Positions 41,770 to 49,443 of a DNA stretch of 64,000 nucleotides are shown piece after piece. Source of the DNA: Carnobacterium_B sp040274945 (lineage in GTDB: Bacteria > Bacillota > Bacilli > Lactobacillales > Carnobacteriaceae); contig NZ_JBEMAR010000006.1 of assembly GCF_040274945.1 (NCBI RefSeq), positions 62,001 to 126,000 on the forward strand, written 5' to 3'. The notes under the pieces are model-generated. The model had not been told where the DNA came from, made no database searches, and was given only the letters and a program-made list of their open reading frames with translations. Numbering within the stretch: the first letter of the stretch is position 1; each line of letters opens with the position of its first letter. The translations under genes were made by a program, and so were the position numbers.

Positions 41770-41797
41770 ATTCATGAAATGATATAAATTCGTGTAT
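41770..41797 (-). repeat. 28-bp island repeat, site d
   Basis: Minus strand: ATACACG, 14 bases, CATGAAT. It lies between the secreted-protein unit and the XRE/membrane-protein unit, 30 bases upstream of the latter's -35. Confidence 0.65.
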
Positions 41798-41888
41798 GTA
41801 AAACCTTGTTTAATTAGTAGTTATTTTACCTTTTATAACTAGCAAAACGTATGAATTCAGTGCTTAGTAATCACGCTTTTGGTAAAAA

Positions 41889-41918
41889 TTTTAAGGTAAT
41901 AGAACAATTACCTTAAAA
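41889..41918 (-). terminator. Terminator after the 176-residue protein gene
   Basis: TTTTAAGGTAAT pairs perfectly with ATTACCTTAAAA around AGAACA; the minus strand continues TTTTTACC. Confidence 0.75.
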
Positions 41919-41923
41919 TTCAA

Positions 41924-42454
41924 TTAACTTGGTATGGATAAACCTATAACGTCAATATCATCAAACCTATGTATAAGATTTAATTCTTTATTGGCTATAT
42001 CGTACTCATAAAAGTCGCAAGGTGATTGCAAATTTACATTCAATTTTACTAAAACAAAATAACTATCACTAACTTTAAAAATCTGAAATTCCCAAATATC
42101 ATGTTCTATTTGCTCTGCTGATTGAAAAATCCCTGTCATTATTTCATCATTATCTACACTATTTCCTGAAGAATCTGTAAGTACAATTTCGTTTATCTTA
42201 TTATGAACTTTGCTGTTAGAAATACAAGAGGTAAAGCTAGTTGAATCTGCGGTATATAGCTCAAAATCTTCACTTTTAAAAGTATCTGTTTCCTTGATAC
42301 TTCCATGAGAATAAATAGAAACATACTCTATTTCTCCAGACGTTTCATTTTTTGTTACTAGATTAACTAACAAATCCTTAGATGATATGTATAAGCTTGA
42401 TACAATGATAACGATAACTACTAAAAATAAAATTAGTTTGAATTTATTTTTCAT
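41924..42454 (-). CDS. Membrane-anchored extracytoplasmic protein, unknown family
   Basis: A 176-residue protein with a basic start, one transmembrane helix or uncleaved signal (about residues 7-25, LILFLVVIVIIVSSLYI), then a polar, acidic, beta-rich domain with two Cys (CISN and SPCDF) that could form a disulfide. No family recognised. AGGAGAG precedes the ATG and TTGAAA/TATAAT promoter elements lie upstream. It forms a unit between cassette sites e and d. Confidence 0.65.
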   Translation of the reverse strand: MKNKFKLILFLVVIVIIVSSLYISSKDLLVNLVTKNETSGEIEYVSIYSHGSIKETDTFKSEDFELYTADSTSFTSCISNSKVHNKINEIVLTDSSGNSVDNDEIMTGIFQSAEQIEHDIWEFQIFKVSDSYFVLVKLNVNLQSPCDFYEYDIANKELNLIHRFDDIDVIGLSIPS

Positions 42455-42516
42455 AATTTCTTATCTCTCCTTACTGAGCTATCTTTTATTATATATTGTT
42501 TCTTTAAAATATTTCA

Positions 42517-42544
42517 ATACATGAAATTAGATAAAAACGGGTAT
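42517..42544 (-). repeat. 28-bp island repeat, site e
   Basis: Minus strand: ATACCCG, 14 bases, CATGTAT. It is the outermost copy, 110 bases from the recombinase gene. A hairpin (GAATCC..GGGTTC) follows, as at site a. Confidence 0.65.
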
Positions 42545-42589
42545 CCGGAATCCTATTCCAATAGGGTTCTTTTTTTATAACGCCCTTCA

Positions 42590-42627
42590 ATACATGATTA
42601 TATGGTATAATAAACAAAATCATGTAT
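42590..42627 (+). promoter_or_regulatory. Inverted repeat at the recombinase promoter
   Basis: ATACATGATT (42590-42599) and AATCATGTAT (42618-42627) are perfect inverted repeats framing TATAAT (42606-42611). The arms ATACATG/CATGTAT are the same as in the six island repeats but with a 24-base spacer. Confidence 0.6.
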
Positions 42628-42655
42628 CACTTTTGTGAGAGGAGAGGGCTTTTAA

Positions 42656-43208
42656 ATGAGTTACAACGTCCAACCATTACGGACTCAACAAGAAATAAAC
42701 GACTTTTTATTCTGTTTGAGGCGCAATAAAAACGCAGATCGGGATGTTTTTCTGTTTTTGATCGGCATTAATAGCGGTTTGCGCATGTCGGATATCGTAA
42801 AATTGAAGAAACAAGACCTGATTTCCTCAAAAAAGTCCCCGAATCGTCGAGAAAAAAACAGGAAAAACCCGTATTGTGTATTTAAGTAGTTTGCAGGACT
42901 TGATCCAGGAGTATACGAAAGACCTAGAACCAGAGGATTATTTGTTTCCCAGCACCAAAGGCGGACATATAGAAGTGAATACGGTCTATCAGATGTTTCA
43001 AAAGGTCGCTAAGCTGTTAGGAAGAGACGATATTGGGACGCACACGCTGCGTAAGACGTTTGGGTACCACTATTACAAGAAAACTAAAGACGTGGCCACA
43101 CTAATGGAAATATTCGGTCATAGCAGCGAAAAAATTACTAAGCGCTACATTGGGATTATTGAAGATGAAATTAGCGAAACGTTATTAAATTTTAGATTAG
43201 GTTTTTAA
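42656..43208 (+). pseudogene. Small tyrosine recombinase, frameshifted
   Basis: A XerC/D-like recombinase of about 185 residues split by a frameshift near 42838. The first part carries the catalytic Arg (SGLRMSDIV). After skipping one base in AAGTCCCC the frame continues RIVEKKTGKTRIVYLS (catalytic Lys), HTLRKTFGYH (His-x-x-Arg) and KRYIGI (Tyr nucleophile). GAGAGGAGAG precedes ATG 42656. All catalytic residues would be present if the frame were repaired, so inactivation looks recent, or a sequencing error or recoding is involved. It has no N-terminal SAM-like domain, as in other short integrases. It stands at the end of the island repeat array. Confidence 0.88.
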
Positions 43209-43211
43209 ATT

Positions 43212-43249
43212 AAAAAAGACTATAAAATTAATAATTTATAGTCTTTTTA
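43212..43249. terminator. Bidirectional terminator
   Basis: AAAAAGACTATAAA pairs with TTTATAGTCTTTTT between the recombinase gene and the convergent small membrane-protein gene. Confidence 0.85.
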
Positions 43250-43290
43250 GTTTTTAGATTAGTTTAAATTAACTCAATAAAATTAGATTT

Positions 43291-43518
43291 TTATTTATTA
43301 TTTCCTCTATTTTTAATAACAAATACTTTGATTGCTGCACCTATAAGTAGTAAAGGAATAGCCCAAACAAAACTAGATAAAAATTCTGAATTAAACGCGT
43401 TTTTTATTGTTTCTTTGTTGTTAAGCATAAAAATAAATCTAGTACCTAAAAGAACTACTACAAACGGTAAATAATAATAAGCAAAGGTTTTAAGAAATTT
43501 TTTCACTTTATCTGACAA
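43291..43518 (-). CDS. Small two-helix membrane protein
   Basis: A 75-residue protein with two helices (YYYLPFVVVLLGTRFIFML and FVWAIPLLLIGAAIKVFVI) and basic ends (SDKVKKFLK; KNRGNNK). No family recognised. Resembles small bacteriocin-immunity or accessory membrane proteins only in size and charge. A GAAGGAAAAC stretch precedes the start. Probably monocistronic. Confidence 0.6.
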   Translation of the reverse strand: MSDKVKKFLKTFAYYYLPFVVVLLGTRFIFMLNNKETIKNAFNSEFLSSFVWAIPLLLIGAAIKVFVIKNRGNNK

Positions 43519-43687
43519 CTGTTTTCCTTCTTTCTATTCATTAATCCTACTATAGTCAATTAAATAATGACTAAGTAAATGTTGATTTTAAAGGATTAGT
43601 AATCTCTTTCTATTGTTATCTCTCTATTTAGAAAGTAACTTTAATAGCAGGATCAGTTTTCGACTACATAAAATTTAGGGAGGAACT

Positions 43688-44188
43688 ATGGAAATAAATC
43701 TCATTTTGAAACAAAAAAGAAAAGAGCTAAAGTTAACTCAAGAACAAGTAGCACAAAAAATATATGTCTCTCAAAAATCAGTTTCAAATTGGGAGACAGG
43801 GAAAACATTCCCTGATATTTACAGTTTAATTCGATTAGCTCAATTATACGACTTATCTTTAGATCATTTGTTATTGGAGGAATCCGAAATTGTTGAAGAT
43901 ATAGACAAAAAAATTAAATTCGCTTCAATTTTTAACAATGTATGGTTTTTTATTATAGGAGGAACGCTGGGTTATGTATTGATAGCCAATACTTTTTTTA
44001 ATGAGCCTTTAACTGTTTTACATGTTATACGTGGAGTCATTATTTTTAGTGTCTATTATCTTTTCAGCAATTATTCAAAATCAAAAAAGTATAAGTATCT
44101 TTTTGATAGTTTATTTCTTATTGGTTTAAGTGCCTTACTAACTATCTTATGGAGTTTGATTCGTTGGGCTGTCGTTTCTGGTCTGTAA
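43688..44188 (+). CDS. XRE-family regulator with C-terminal membrane domain
   Basis: A 166-residue protein: XRE helix-turn-helix at residues 5-60 (LTQEQVAQKIYVSQKSVSNWE), linker, then three to four transmembrane helices (FIIGGTLGYVLIANTFF; VIRGVIIFSVYYLF; FLIGLSALLTILWSLI). GGGAGG lies six bases before ATG 43688. The same design (HTH plus membrane tail) recurs at 30.0 and 46.6 kb. Membrane-bound XRE regulators may sense envelope stress or peptides; the target is unknown. Confidence 0.87.
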   Translation: MEINLILKQKRKELKLTQEQVAQKIYVSQKSVSNWETGKTFPDIYSLIRLAQLYDLSLDHLLLEESEIVEDIDKKIKFASIFNNVWFFIIGGTLGYVLIANTFFNEPLTVLHVIRGVIIFSVYYLFSNYSKSKKYKYLFDSLFLIGLSALLTILWSLIRWAVVSGL

Positions 44189-44327
44189 GTTTAATAAATA
44201 GAGTTAGTCTTAGAAAGACATTCCATAATTGAGAGTTAGGTAACTAAAAACGCATAGTGATACTGAAATAGTGTTAGTAGTTTGATCTTTCATTTACTTC
44301 GTAAACTACTGTAGTAAATGAAATTAA

Positions 44328-44570
44328 TTATCTTTTAGAGACATCTGAAATAATTAATACTCCTCCAATTATCAAACCAATAAACAGCCATACTACTACA
44401 ATAGTAAGGATAAGTACTCCAAGTACATACCTTGGTGCGTGGCTTAATTCATTGAAAAGTTGACTCGTTTCTCCATAATCAAAAATAAGTTTTTTTATTA
44501 TATTGAATCCTATAAAAAGTAAGGCATATAAAAAACCTTCTTTTAATCGGCTTACTTTAGTTTTTTCCAT
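44328..44570 (-). CDS. Small membrane protein downstream of XRE gene
   Basis: An 80-residue protein with a basic N-terminus and two helices (FLYALLFIGFNIIKKLIF; YVLGVLILTIVVVWLFIGLII). GGAGT lies upstream of the ATG. It follows the XRE gene 44614-44814 in the same direction with a 43-base gap and is probably co-transcribed. Function unknown. Confidence 0.65.
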   Translation of the reverse strand: MEKTKVSRLKEGFLYALLFIGFNIIKKLIFDYGETSQLFNELSHAPRYVLGVLILTIVVVWLFIGLIIGGVLIISDVSKR

Positions 44571-44613
44571 TTTAATTGTTACTCCTTTAATTTTCAGTCC
44601 GGACTATCTATTA

Positions 44614-44814
44614 TTAGGGCTTCTCTTTTAATAAATGGTCAGTTGAAACTTGATAATAGGTACTTAATTTAACAAGGTTATCTAAGTCAGGATAGCTGAT
44701 GTCATTTTCCCATTTTGAAATGGATTGTCTTGAAATATGTAACTCTTCTGCTACATCGTTTTGAGAATACCCTTTTTTGACTCGACTACTTTTTAATTTT
44801 TCGCCTAATAACAA
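44614..44814 (-). CDS. XRE-family regulator (paralog of 46.6 kb gene)
   Basis: A 66-residue, HTH-only protein (YSQNDVAEELHISRQSISKWE at about residues 19-39). It is nearly the same as the HTH of the 172-residue regulator at 46582-47100, and a 34-bp upstream block is also shared, so the two modules are duplicates. GGAGGAAC precedes the start. It probably controls the small membrane-protein gene that follows. Confidence 0.88.
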   Translation of the reverse strand: MLLGEKLKSSRVKKGYSQNDVAEELHISRQSISKWENDISYPDLDNLVKLSTYYQVSTDHLLKEKP

Positions 44815-44842
44815 TGTTCCTCCTCCTTATCTTTACTTATTT

Positions 44843-44876
44843 CTATCATACTGAAAGTAAGGATCAATGACTATAA
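44843..44876 (-). repeat. Conserved XRE upstream block, copy 1
   Basis: This 34-base stretch differs from 47130-47163 at three positions. It lies 29 bases upstream of the XRE gene and contains TATGAT as a possible -10 on the minus strand. Confidence 0.6.
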
Positions 44877-44930
44877 CGTGCTGGTTTACAAGGTAGCAAC
44901 CATTGGTTGCTACCTTGTAAACCAGCACGT
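44876..44930. repeat. Perfect 26-bp inverted repeat
   Basis: ACGTGCTGGTTTACAAGG and the following eight bases pair perfectly with 44905-44930 around a 3-base loop (ATT). TTCTTTT follows on the plus strand. It is much longer than a usual terminator. Confidence 0.75.
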
Positions 44931-44994
44931 TCTTTTAGTTTTAGTAGATTAAGTAGATAATAAGATTAGGAATTAGGTAGTGAGGAGATTAACT

Positions 44995-45120
44995 ATGGGA
45001 GATATTATAATGAAAAAAATAACTAAAAGAAGTTGTTATCAGATTGTATCAATTCTTATTTTTTGTGGGGCTATTGTCTCCTACGAAAATCAGATTCAGA
45101 AAACTAAAAAAACTAATTAA
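44995..45120 (+). CDS. 41-residue single-helix peptide
   Basis: A short frame with GAGGAG seven bases before ATG 44995. The product has a basic segment KKITKRSCYQ, one hydrophobic helix (IVSILIFCGAIVSY) and a basic tail (QKTKKTN). An internal ATG gives 36 residues. It may be a small membrane toxin or an immunity/accessory peptide; no family recognised. A weak hairpin (AACTC/GAGTT, then T8) follows at about 45150-45176. Confidence 0.5.
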   Translation: MGDIIMKKITKRSCYQIVSILIFCGAIVSYENQIQKTKKTN

Positions 45121-45292
45121 TCCTGTATATCAAATAACAAATAAACTCTATAAACATATGAATTGAGTTTTTTTTGATAGTGGTTTTTGACCTATTTAAG
45201 TAGTCTTTTGTAGTTCTATTCCCGTTTATTTGACATTGAGTTTATTTGAGATACGATTAATTTATAATAAAACTATAAAGGGGTATTATCTT

Positions 45293-45595
45293 ATGGCTAA
45301 TCAATCAAAAGAACTTGTCCATAACTTGTACAATAGTATTTCGCAGTCTGATTTAACAAATGTTGAAGATTTAAAAGAAGTTCTTCTAAAAGTTTATTCT
45401 AAATTAGATGACACTAAAGAAAATGTCAGTTTAATTAATCGATTGGTAAATTATATCTATTTTACCGCTATGACAGAAAAAATTAAATTTAATGAGGAGC
45501 AGCAAAACCTCATCAGTAAACTAAATGATATTGGTGGAAAAGCTGGAGTGAATGGTACCTATCGTTCTCCGATAGGTAGTAAATATTCTTTTTAA
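45293..45595 (+). CDS. Class IIa bacteriocin immunity protein (EntA immunity family)
   Basis: A 100-residue cytoplasmic helical-bundle protein matching the enterocin A immunity family: VHNLYNSISQSDL near the start, LKEVLLKVYSKLDDTKENVSLINRLVNYIYFTAM in the middle (about residues 25-60) and a short flexible C-terminal tail, the part that decides specificity. These proteins protect the mannose-PTS from pediocin-like bacteriocins. ATG 45293 follows AAGGGG. No pediocin-type precursor (YGNGV) or transporter lies nearby, so it is an orphan that would give cross-protection. Confidence 0.85.
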   Translation: MANQSKELVHNLYNSISQSDLTNVEDLKEVLLKVYSKLDDTKENVSLINRLVNYIYFTAMTEKIKFNEEQQNLISKLNDIGGKAGVNGTYRSPIGSKYSF

Positions 45596-45610
45596 GAATT
45601 TAATATAGAA

Positions 45611-45656
45611 AGTGTTAGTGAATCAGTATTATCGCTGGATCACTAACACTTTTTTA
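45611..45656. terminator. Terminator after the immunity gene
   Basis: AGTGTTAGTGA pairs with TCACTAACACT, followed by TTTTTT; it lies between convergent genes. Confidence 0.85.
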
Positions 45657-45854
45657 TTAGGTTCCGAAATAGAGAGCAAAGTAACTATAAACGTATAAGA
45701 CCATTGAAATTGACGTTAGTATGTACATAGCTTTTTCTAATGTTGTTAGTGATTGGATCTTTCGTTTTTTTCGTAAACTTCTATAATAAATGAGTGTACA
45801 TAGAAGCAGCAAGATTGTTGCTGCTGTTTTGATATTTTCTAATAAAGTAATCAC
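45657..45854 (-). CDS. Small two-helix membrane protein
   Basis: A 65-residue protein starting at GTG 45854 with AAGGAGAG about 12 bases upstream. Two helices (TAATILLLLCTLIYY and MYILTSISMVLYVYSYFAL) flank a basic loop RSLRKKRKIQS. No family recognised. It is convergent with the immunity gene. An inverted repeat AGTTCTTTA/TAAAGAACT at 45905-45934 upstream may be its operator. Confidence 0.6.
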   Translation of the reverse strand: MITLLENIKTAATILLLLCTLIYYRSLRKKRKIQSLTTLEKAMYILTSISMVLYVYSYFALYFGT

Positions 45855-46109
45855 TAGTAATTCAGCTCTCCTTATCTTACTTTTATAGTTATCAGTTAAA
45901 AAACAGTTCTTTATAATGACAAGTGTAAAGAACTAATAGGTAAACTTAAAGGTAAAAGGATTAGGATTTTTTTAATCGAAAAAAAAGTAGAGTATTATTT
46001 TTTACGATTATAGATTGTTTGATTGAGATTTTAAGTATTTTATATATAAATAAAATTAATCCAAAGTCTAAAGCTAAGTAAGTTAATTGACTTAAAATAG
46101 TACCAATAG

Positions 46110-46220
46110 CAGTGTGAAGCACGTTATTCAAAAGAAACGTTAAAACAAATTGATAAGGAAGCAAAGCAAGGAAATGCTAAAGCTAAAAAATTATTACAAG
46201 ATGGGAGATTAAAAAAATAA
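46110..46220 (+). pseudogene. C-terminal fragment of an unidentified protein
   Basis: An open stretch without a start reads RYSKETLKQIDKEAKQGNAK and ends KKLLQDGRLKK. The helical, Lys-rich pattern looks like real coding sequence. No family recognised. The following 46221-46581 region holds an inverted repeat TTAAGGAAGA/TCTTCCTTAA (46316-46358) and no gene, so this stretch seems to be decayed DNA. Confidence 0.4.
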
Positions 46221-46581
46221 AAATACCTTCTGAATAATTAACTATCATCCAGTTATTAAAAAAAAGCAAATTTATTCTAGGACACTTAACATAAGTTCCA
46301 AACTTGAGTTATACTTTAAGGAAGAATAATCTAAATAATCACCTTTAATCTTCCTTAATTTGCTGCCTTAATTATCTCTAATTCCATACAGAAATGGTTT
46401 ACACATAATCCATTTTGCTTCGGCAAAAGCCTTCACAGGGAGTTTTAAGAGTTTACAATTGAAAGTAGACAACGCTACGTAAGCCACATATTACATGAAA
46501 CGAAAGTTACTAATTGGCGAAGCATCCACAAACTTAAGAGCTAAATTATCTGGCTGTACTATTTCTATAACCTATTAAGGA

Positions 46582-47100
46582 CTACTCGCCCAAGTATTCA
46601 ACAGTGGTTGTTCCTCCCCACCCTAATGTATCTGTTACAAGACTATAAATAACGAATAGATTAACGAGCAAACAACAAGCACACGCGAAGTAAACAATCT
46701 TATGCAGTGTGTTTGTTTTTTTGTTTCGTTTGATCACAATGGGCGCTACAAACAAGCCATATGGAGCAATTAGACAACCCATACAAGTAAGAATCAATAG
46801 TATGAGCCCTTCGTCTTTAATAGTATTTCCACGAATAAAATCTAATTTTTGAACATTTTTTTCAGTTTCCTCTTTATTTTCCTCTATTTCTTTTTTGGAT
46901 TTCTGATTTCCTTTTAATAAGTCGTCAATCGAAACATCGTAATAGGTACTTAACTTTGCTAGATTATCTAAATCAGGGTAACTATTGCCATTTTCCCATT
47001 TTGAAATGGACTGTCTTGAAATATGTAAATGTTCCGCTACAGCTCCTTGTGAATACCCTTTAGTCATTCTGCTTTCTTTTAATCGTTCTCCTAATCCCAT
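46582..47100 (-). CDS. XRE-family regulator with C-terminal membrane domain
   Basis: A 172-residue protein: HTH at residues 4-60 (YSQGAVAEHLHISRQSISKWE), an acidic coiled linker (KSKKEIEENKEETEKNVQK), and two helices (LILLILTCMGCLIAPYGLFV; IVYFACACCLLVNLFVIYSLV). GGAGGAACG precedes the start. The HTH is a close paralog of the 66-residue regulator at 44.6 kb, and the upstream DNA is shared. Targets unknown. Confidence 0.87.
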   Translation of the reverse strand: MGLGERLKESRMTKGYSQGAVAEHLHISRQSISKWENGNSYPDLDNLAKLSTYYDVSIDDLLKGNQKSKKEIEENKEETEKNVQKLDFIRGNTIKDEGLILLILTCMGCLIAPYGLFVAPIVIKRNKKTNTLHKIVYFACACCLLVNLFVIYSLVTDTLGWGGTTTVEYLGE

Positions 47101-47129
47101 CGTTCTTCCTCCTTAGTTTCCTCTCTGTT

Positions 47130-47163
47130 CTATCATACCGAAAGTAAAGATCATTGACTATAA
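47130..47163 (-). repeat. Conserved XRE upstream block, copy 2
   Basis: 31 of 34 bases match 44843-44876 upstream of the paralogous regulator. The rest of the 47.16-47.62 kb gap has no gene that I can see. Confidence 0.6.
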
Positions 47164-47626
47164 TTGGTGGCTTTAAATAAAAATAGAGTCAATTTGGTAT
47201 TTGATTAATTTATATAATAATCTACTTACTTAACATAGAAACCCATTAAAAAAAGTGCACGCCCCATCCATAAGGGCACAGCAGTCCAAATTGTGAAAAT
47301 AGAGTGATCTAGGTCAAAATAAAAAGCAGAACTCCGATTTAATTAATGGCTGTAGCGACCCTTAAAAATGATCCCGAAAACGGTTTATTTTCTCTATTGA
47401 AATAAAATGAGGAAATAGTCAAATCTTAGGGAAAATTAACGAATAAAAAGAGGAATTGAATAATCTTTTCACATAAATAAGAAAGTAAAGCCTGTTCCTA
47501 GAATCCAATTGAACTTTAAAGCATAAACAAAAGGAAAATCAATTTAAAAATACAGTTATAGATAATGAATAAATAAATGAATCTCGGTTTAAGTTAAATT
47601 TCATAGTCTGATTGTGAAAAAAATAC

Positions 47627-47655
47627 TTGAAATTGTAAAAAATCGGTTACATTCT
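47627..47655 (+). promoter_or_regulatory. glpK promoter with overlapping cre-like site
   Basis: TTGAAA (47627-47632) and CATTCT (47650-47655) are 17 bases apart. AAAAATCGGTTACA (47638-47651) matches the CcpA consensus TGWAANCGNTNWCA at 12 of 14 positions and overlaps the promoter, consistent with glucose repression. Confidence 0.6.
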
Positions 47656-47755
47656 TTATGGAAAGGCTAAGGTGAATCGCTTTACAAGTGTTTTCTTTAG
47701 CGGTACATTATGGGTGAAACGCTTGAAAGCGTATTACATTATTGGAGGGAATAAA

Positions 47756-49273
47756 ATGACAAAAGAATATATTATGTCGATTGATCAAGGTACTACCAGT
47801 ACTAGAGCAATCATATTTGATAAAGCAGGAAACCCCAAATGGAGTTCTCAAAAAGAATTTACTCAACATTTTCCTCAACCAGGTTGGGTAGAGCATGATG
47901 CGAACGAAATTTGGATTTCAGTTTTATCAGTCATTGCAGGTGTGTTGATTGAATCTGGATTAAAACCATCTGATATTGATAGTATTGGAATTACCAATCA
48001 ACGTGAAACAACCGTTGTTTGGGATAAAGCAACTGGTAGACCAATTTACCGCGCCATTGTTTGGCAATCAAAACAAACAAATGATATTGCAGATCAATTA
48101 AAACAAGATGGACATACAAAATTAATTAAAGATAAAACAGGATTAGTAATTGATTCTTACTTCTCAGCAACTAAAATCAAATGGATCTTGGATCATGTTG
48201 AAGGATCAAGAGAACGTGCTAAAAAAGGTGAACTGTTATTTGGAACCATTGATTCTTGGTTGGTTTGGAGATTAACAGGCGGAAAAGCGCATGTTACTGA
48301 TTATTCAAATGCTAGTCGTACGATGCTGTTTAATATTTATGACCTTAAATGGGATGAAGATATTTTAGCATTGTTAGATATTCCAAAAGAAATGCTGCCA
48401 GAAGTAAAATCCTCTTCAGAAGTTTATGGCAAAACAATTCCAGAACATTTCTATGGGGGTCAAATTCCCATTGCCGGTATGGCTGGTGACCAACAAGCTG
48501 CTTTATTCGGTCAAGTAGGATATGAAAAGGGAATGGTTAAAAACACTTATGGAACAGGTGCATTTATTATTATGAACACCGGAAAAGAACCGATTAAATC
48601 AGAAAATGGATTGCTTACATCGATTGCTTACGGTTTAAACGGTGAAATCACTTATGCCCTAGAAGGTAGTATTTTTGTTGCTGGGTCAGCACTTCAATGG
48701 TTAAGAGACGGAATGAGAATGTTTAGAACAGCTCCAGAATCAGAAGAGTATGCAAAAAAAGTAGAGTCAACAGAAAATGTGTATGTCGTACCAGCATTTA
48801 CAGGATTGGGAGCCCCTTATTGGGATCAAGATGCTCGTGGAGCAGTCTTTGGTTTAACACGTGGTACAACGAAAGAACACTTCATCAGAGCAACACTTGA
48901 ATCATTGGCTTACCAAACAAAAGATGTTGTAGATACCATGAATAAAGAATCAGGCATTCCAATTAAAACATTGCGCGTGGATGGTGGAGCATCGAAAAAT
49001 GACTTCTTAATGCAATTCCAAGCAGATATTTTAGATACTAAAATTGAACGTTCTAAAATTAGTGAAACAACAGCTTTAGGTGCTGCTTATCTTGCTGGGT
49101 TAGCGACAGGATTCTGGAAAGACCAAGATGAGATCAAAAAATATTGGGAAAAAGATGCGACATTTGAACCAAATATGGAAGAAGAAGAACGTGAAGATTT
49201 GTATACCGGTTGGCAATCAGCTGTAGAAGCCACTCGAGTATTTAAACATAAATCTAAAAGAAAAGATAAATAA
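47756..49273 (+). CDS. glpK: Glycerol kinase GlpK
   Basis: A 505-residue FGGY-family kinase forming glycerol-3-phosphate from glycerol and ATP. Phosphate loop SIDQGTTSTRAIIFD at about residues 8-22, substrate residues in TNQRETTVVWD, DSYFSATKI and the catalytic Asp in GMAGDQQAALFG, and the adenosine motif DGGASKNDFLMQ are all intact. The His in EHFYGG is the site that PTS phosphorylates in Firmicute GlpK, raising activity. GGAGGG lies eight bases before ATG 47756. It is followed by a terminator, then a second glpK copy and glpD. Confidence 0.96.
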   Translation: MTKEYIMSIDQGTTSTRAIIFDKAGNPKWSSQKEFTQHFPQPGWVEHDANEIWISVLSVIAGVLIESGLKPSDIDSIGITNQRETTVVWDKATGRPIYRAIVWQSKQTNDIADQLKQDGHTKLIKDKTGLVIDSYFSATKIKWILDHVEGSRERAKKGELLFGTIDSWLVWRLTGGKAHVTDYSNASRTMLFNIYDLKWDEDILALLDIPKEMLPEVKSSSEVYGKTIPEHFYGGQIPIAGMAGDQQAALFGQVGYEKGMVKNTYGTGAFIIMNTGKEPIKSENGLLTSIAYGLNGEITYALEGSIFVAGSALQWLRDGMRMFRTAPESEEYAKKVESTENVYVVPAFTGLGAPYWDQDARGAVFGLTRGTTKEHFIRATLESLAYQTKDVVDTMNKESGIPIKTLRVDGGASKNDFLMQFQADILDTKIERSKISETTALGAAYLAGLATGFWKDQDEIKKYWEKDATFEPNMEEEEREDLYTGWQSAVEATRVFKHKSKRKDK

Positions 49274-49321
49274 AATCTAGCGGAAATAAACCGTTATTTT
49301 TGAGAAATTTAAAATTTAGGG

Positions 49322-49372
49322 ATAGAATGAAAAAGCACATCTTTTATTTGGGATGTTCTTTTTCATTCTATT
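49322..49372 (+). terminator. Terminator after glpK
   Basis: ATAGAATGAAAAAGCACATC pairs (one bulge) with GATGTTCTTTTTCATTCTAT. It separates the two glpK copies. Confidence 0.8.
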
Positions 49373-49443
49373 TAAACTGTTAAAAGGGAAATAAAAAATA
49401 CTATATAGTCGAAAAAATATGGTTATTATTTAGGAGGCAACAT

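Noticed and set aside
45961..46164. A 67-codon minus-strand frame with hydrophobic stretches.
   Set aside because: No ribosome binding site, and it overlaps a plus-strand fragment that looks more like real coding sequence. A decayed gene is possible but not supported.
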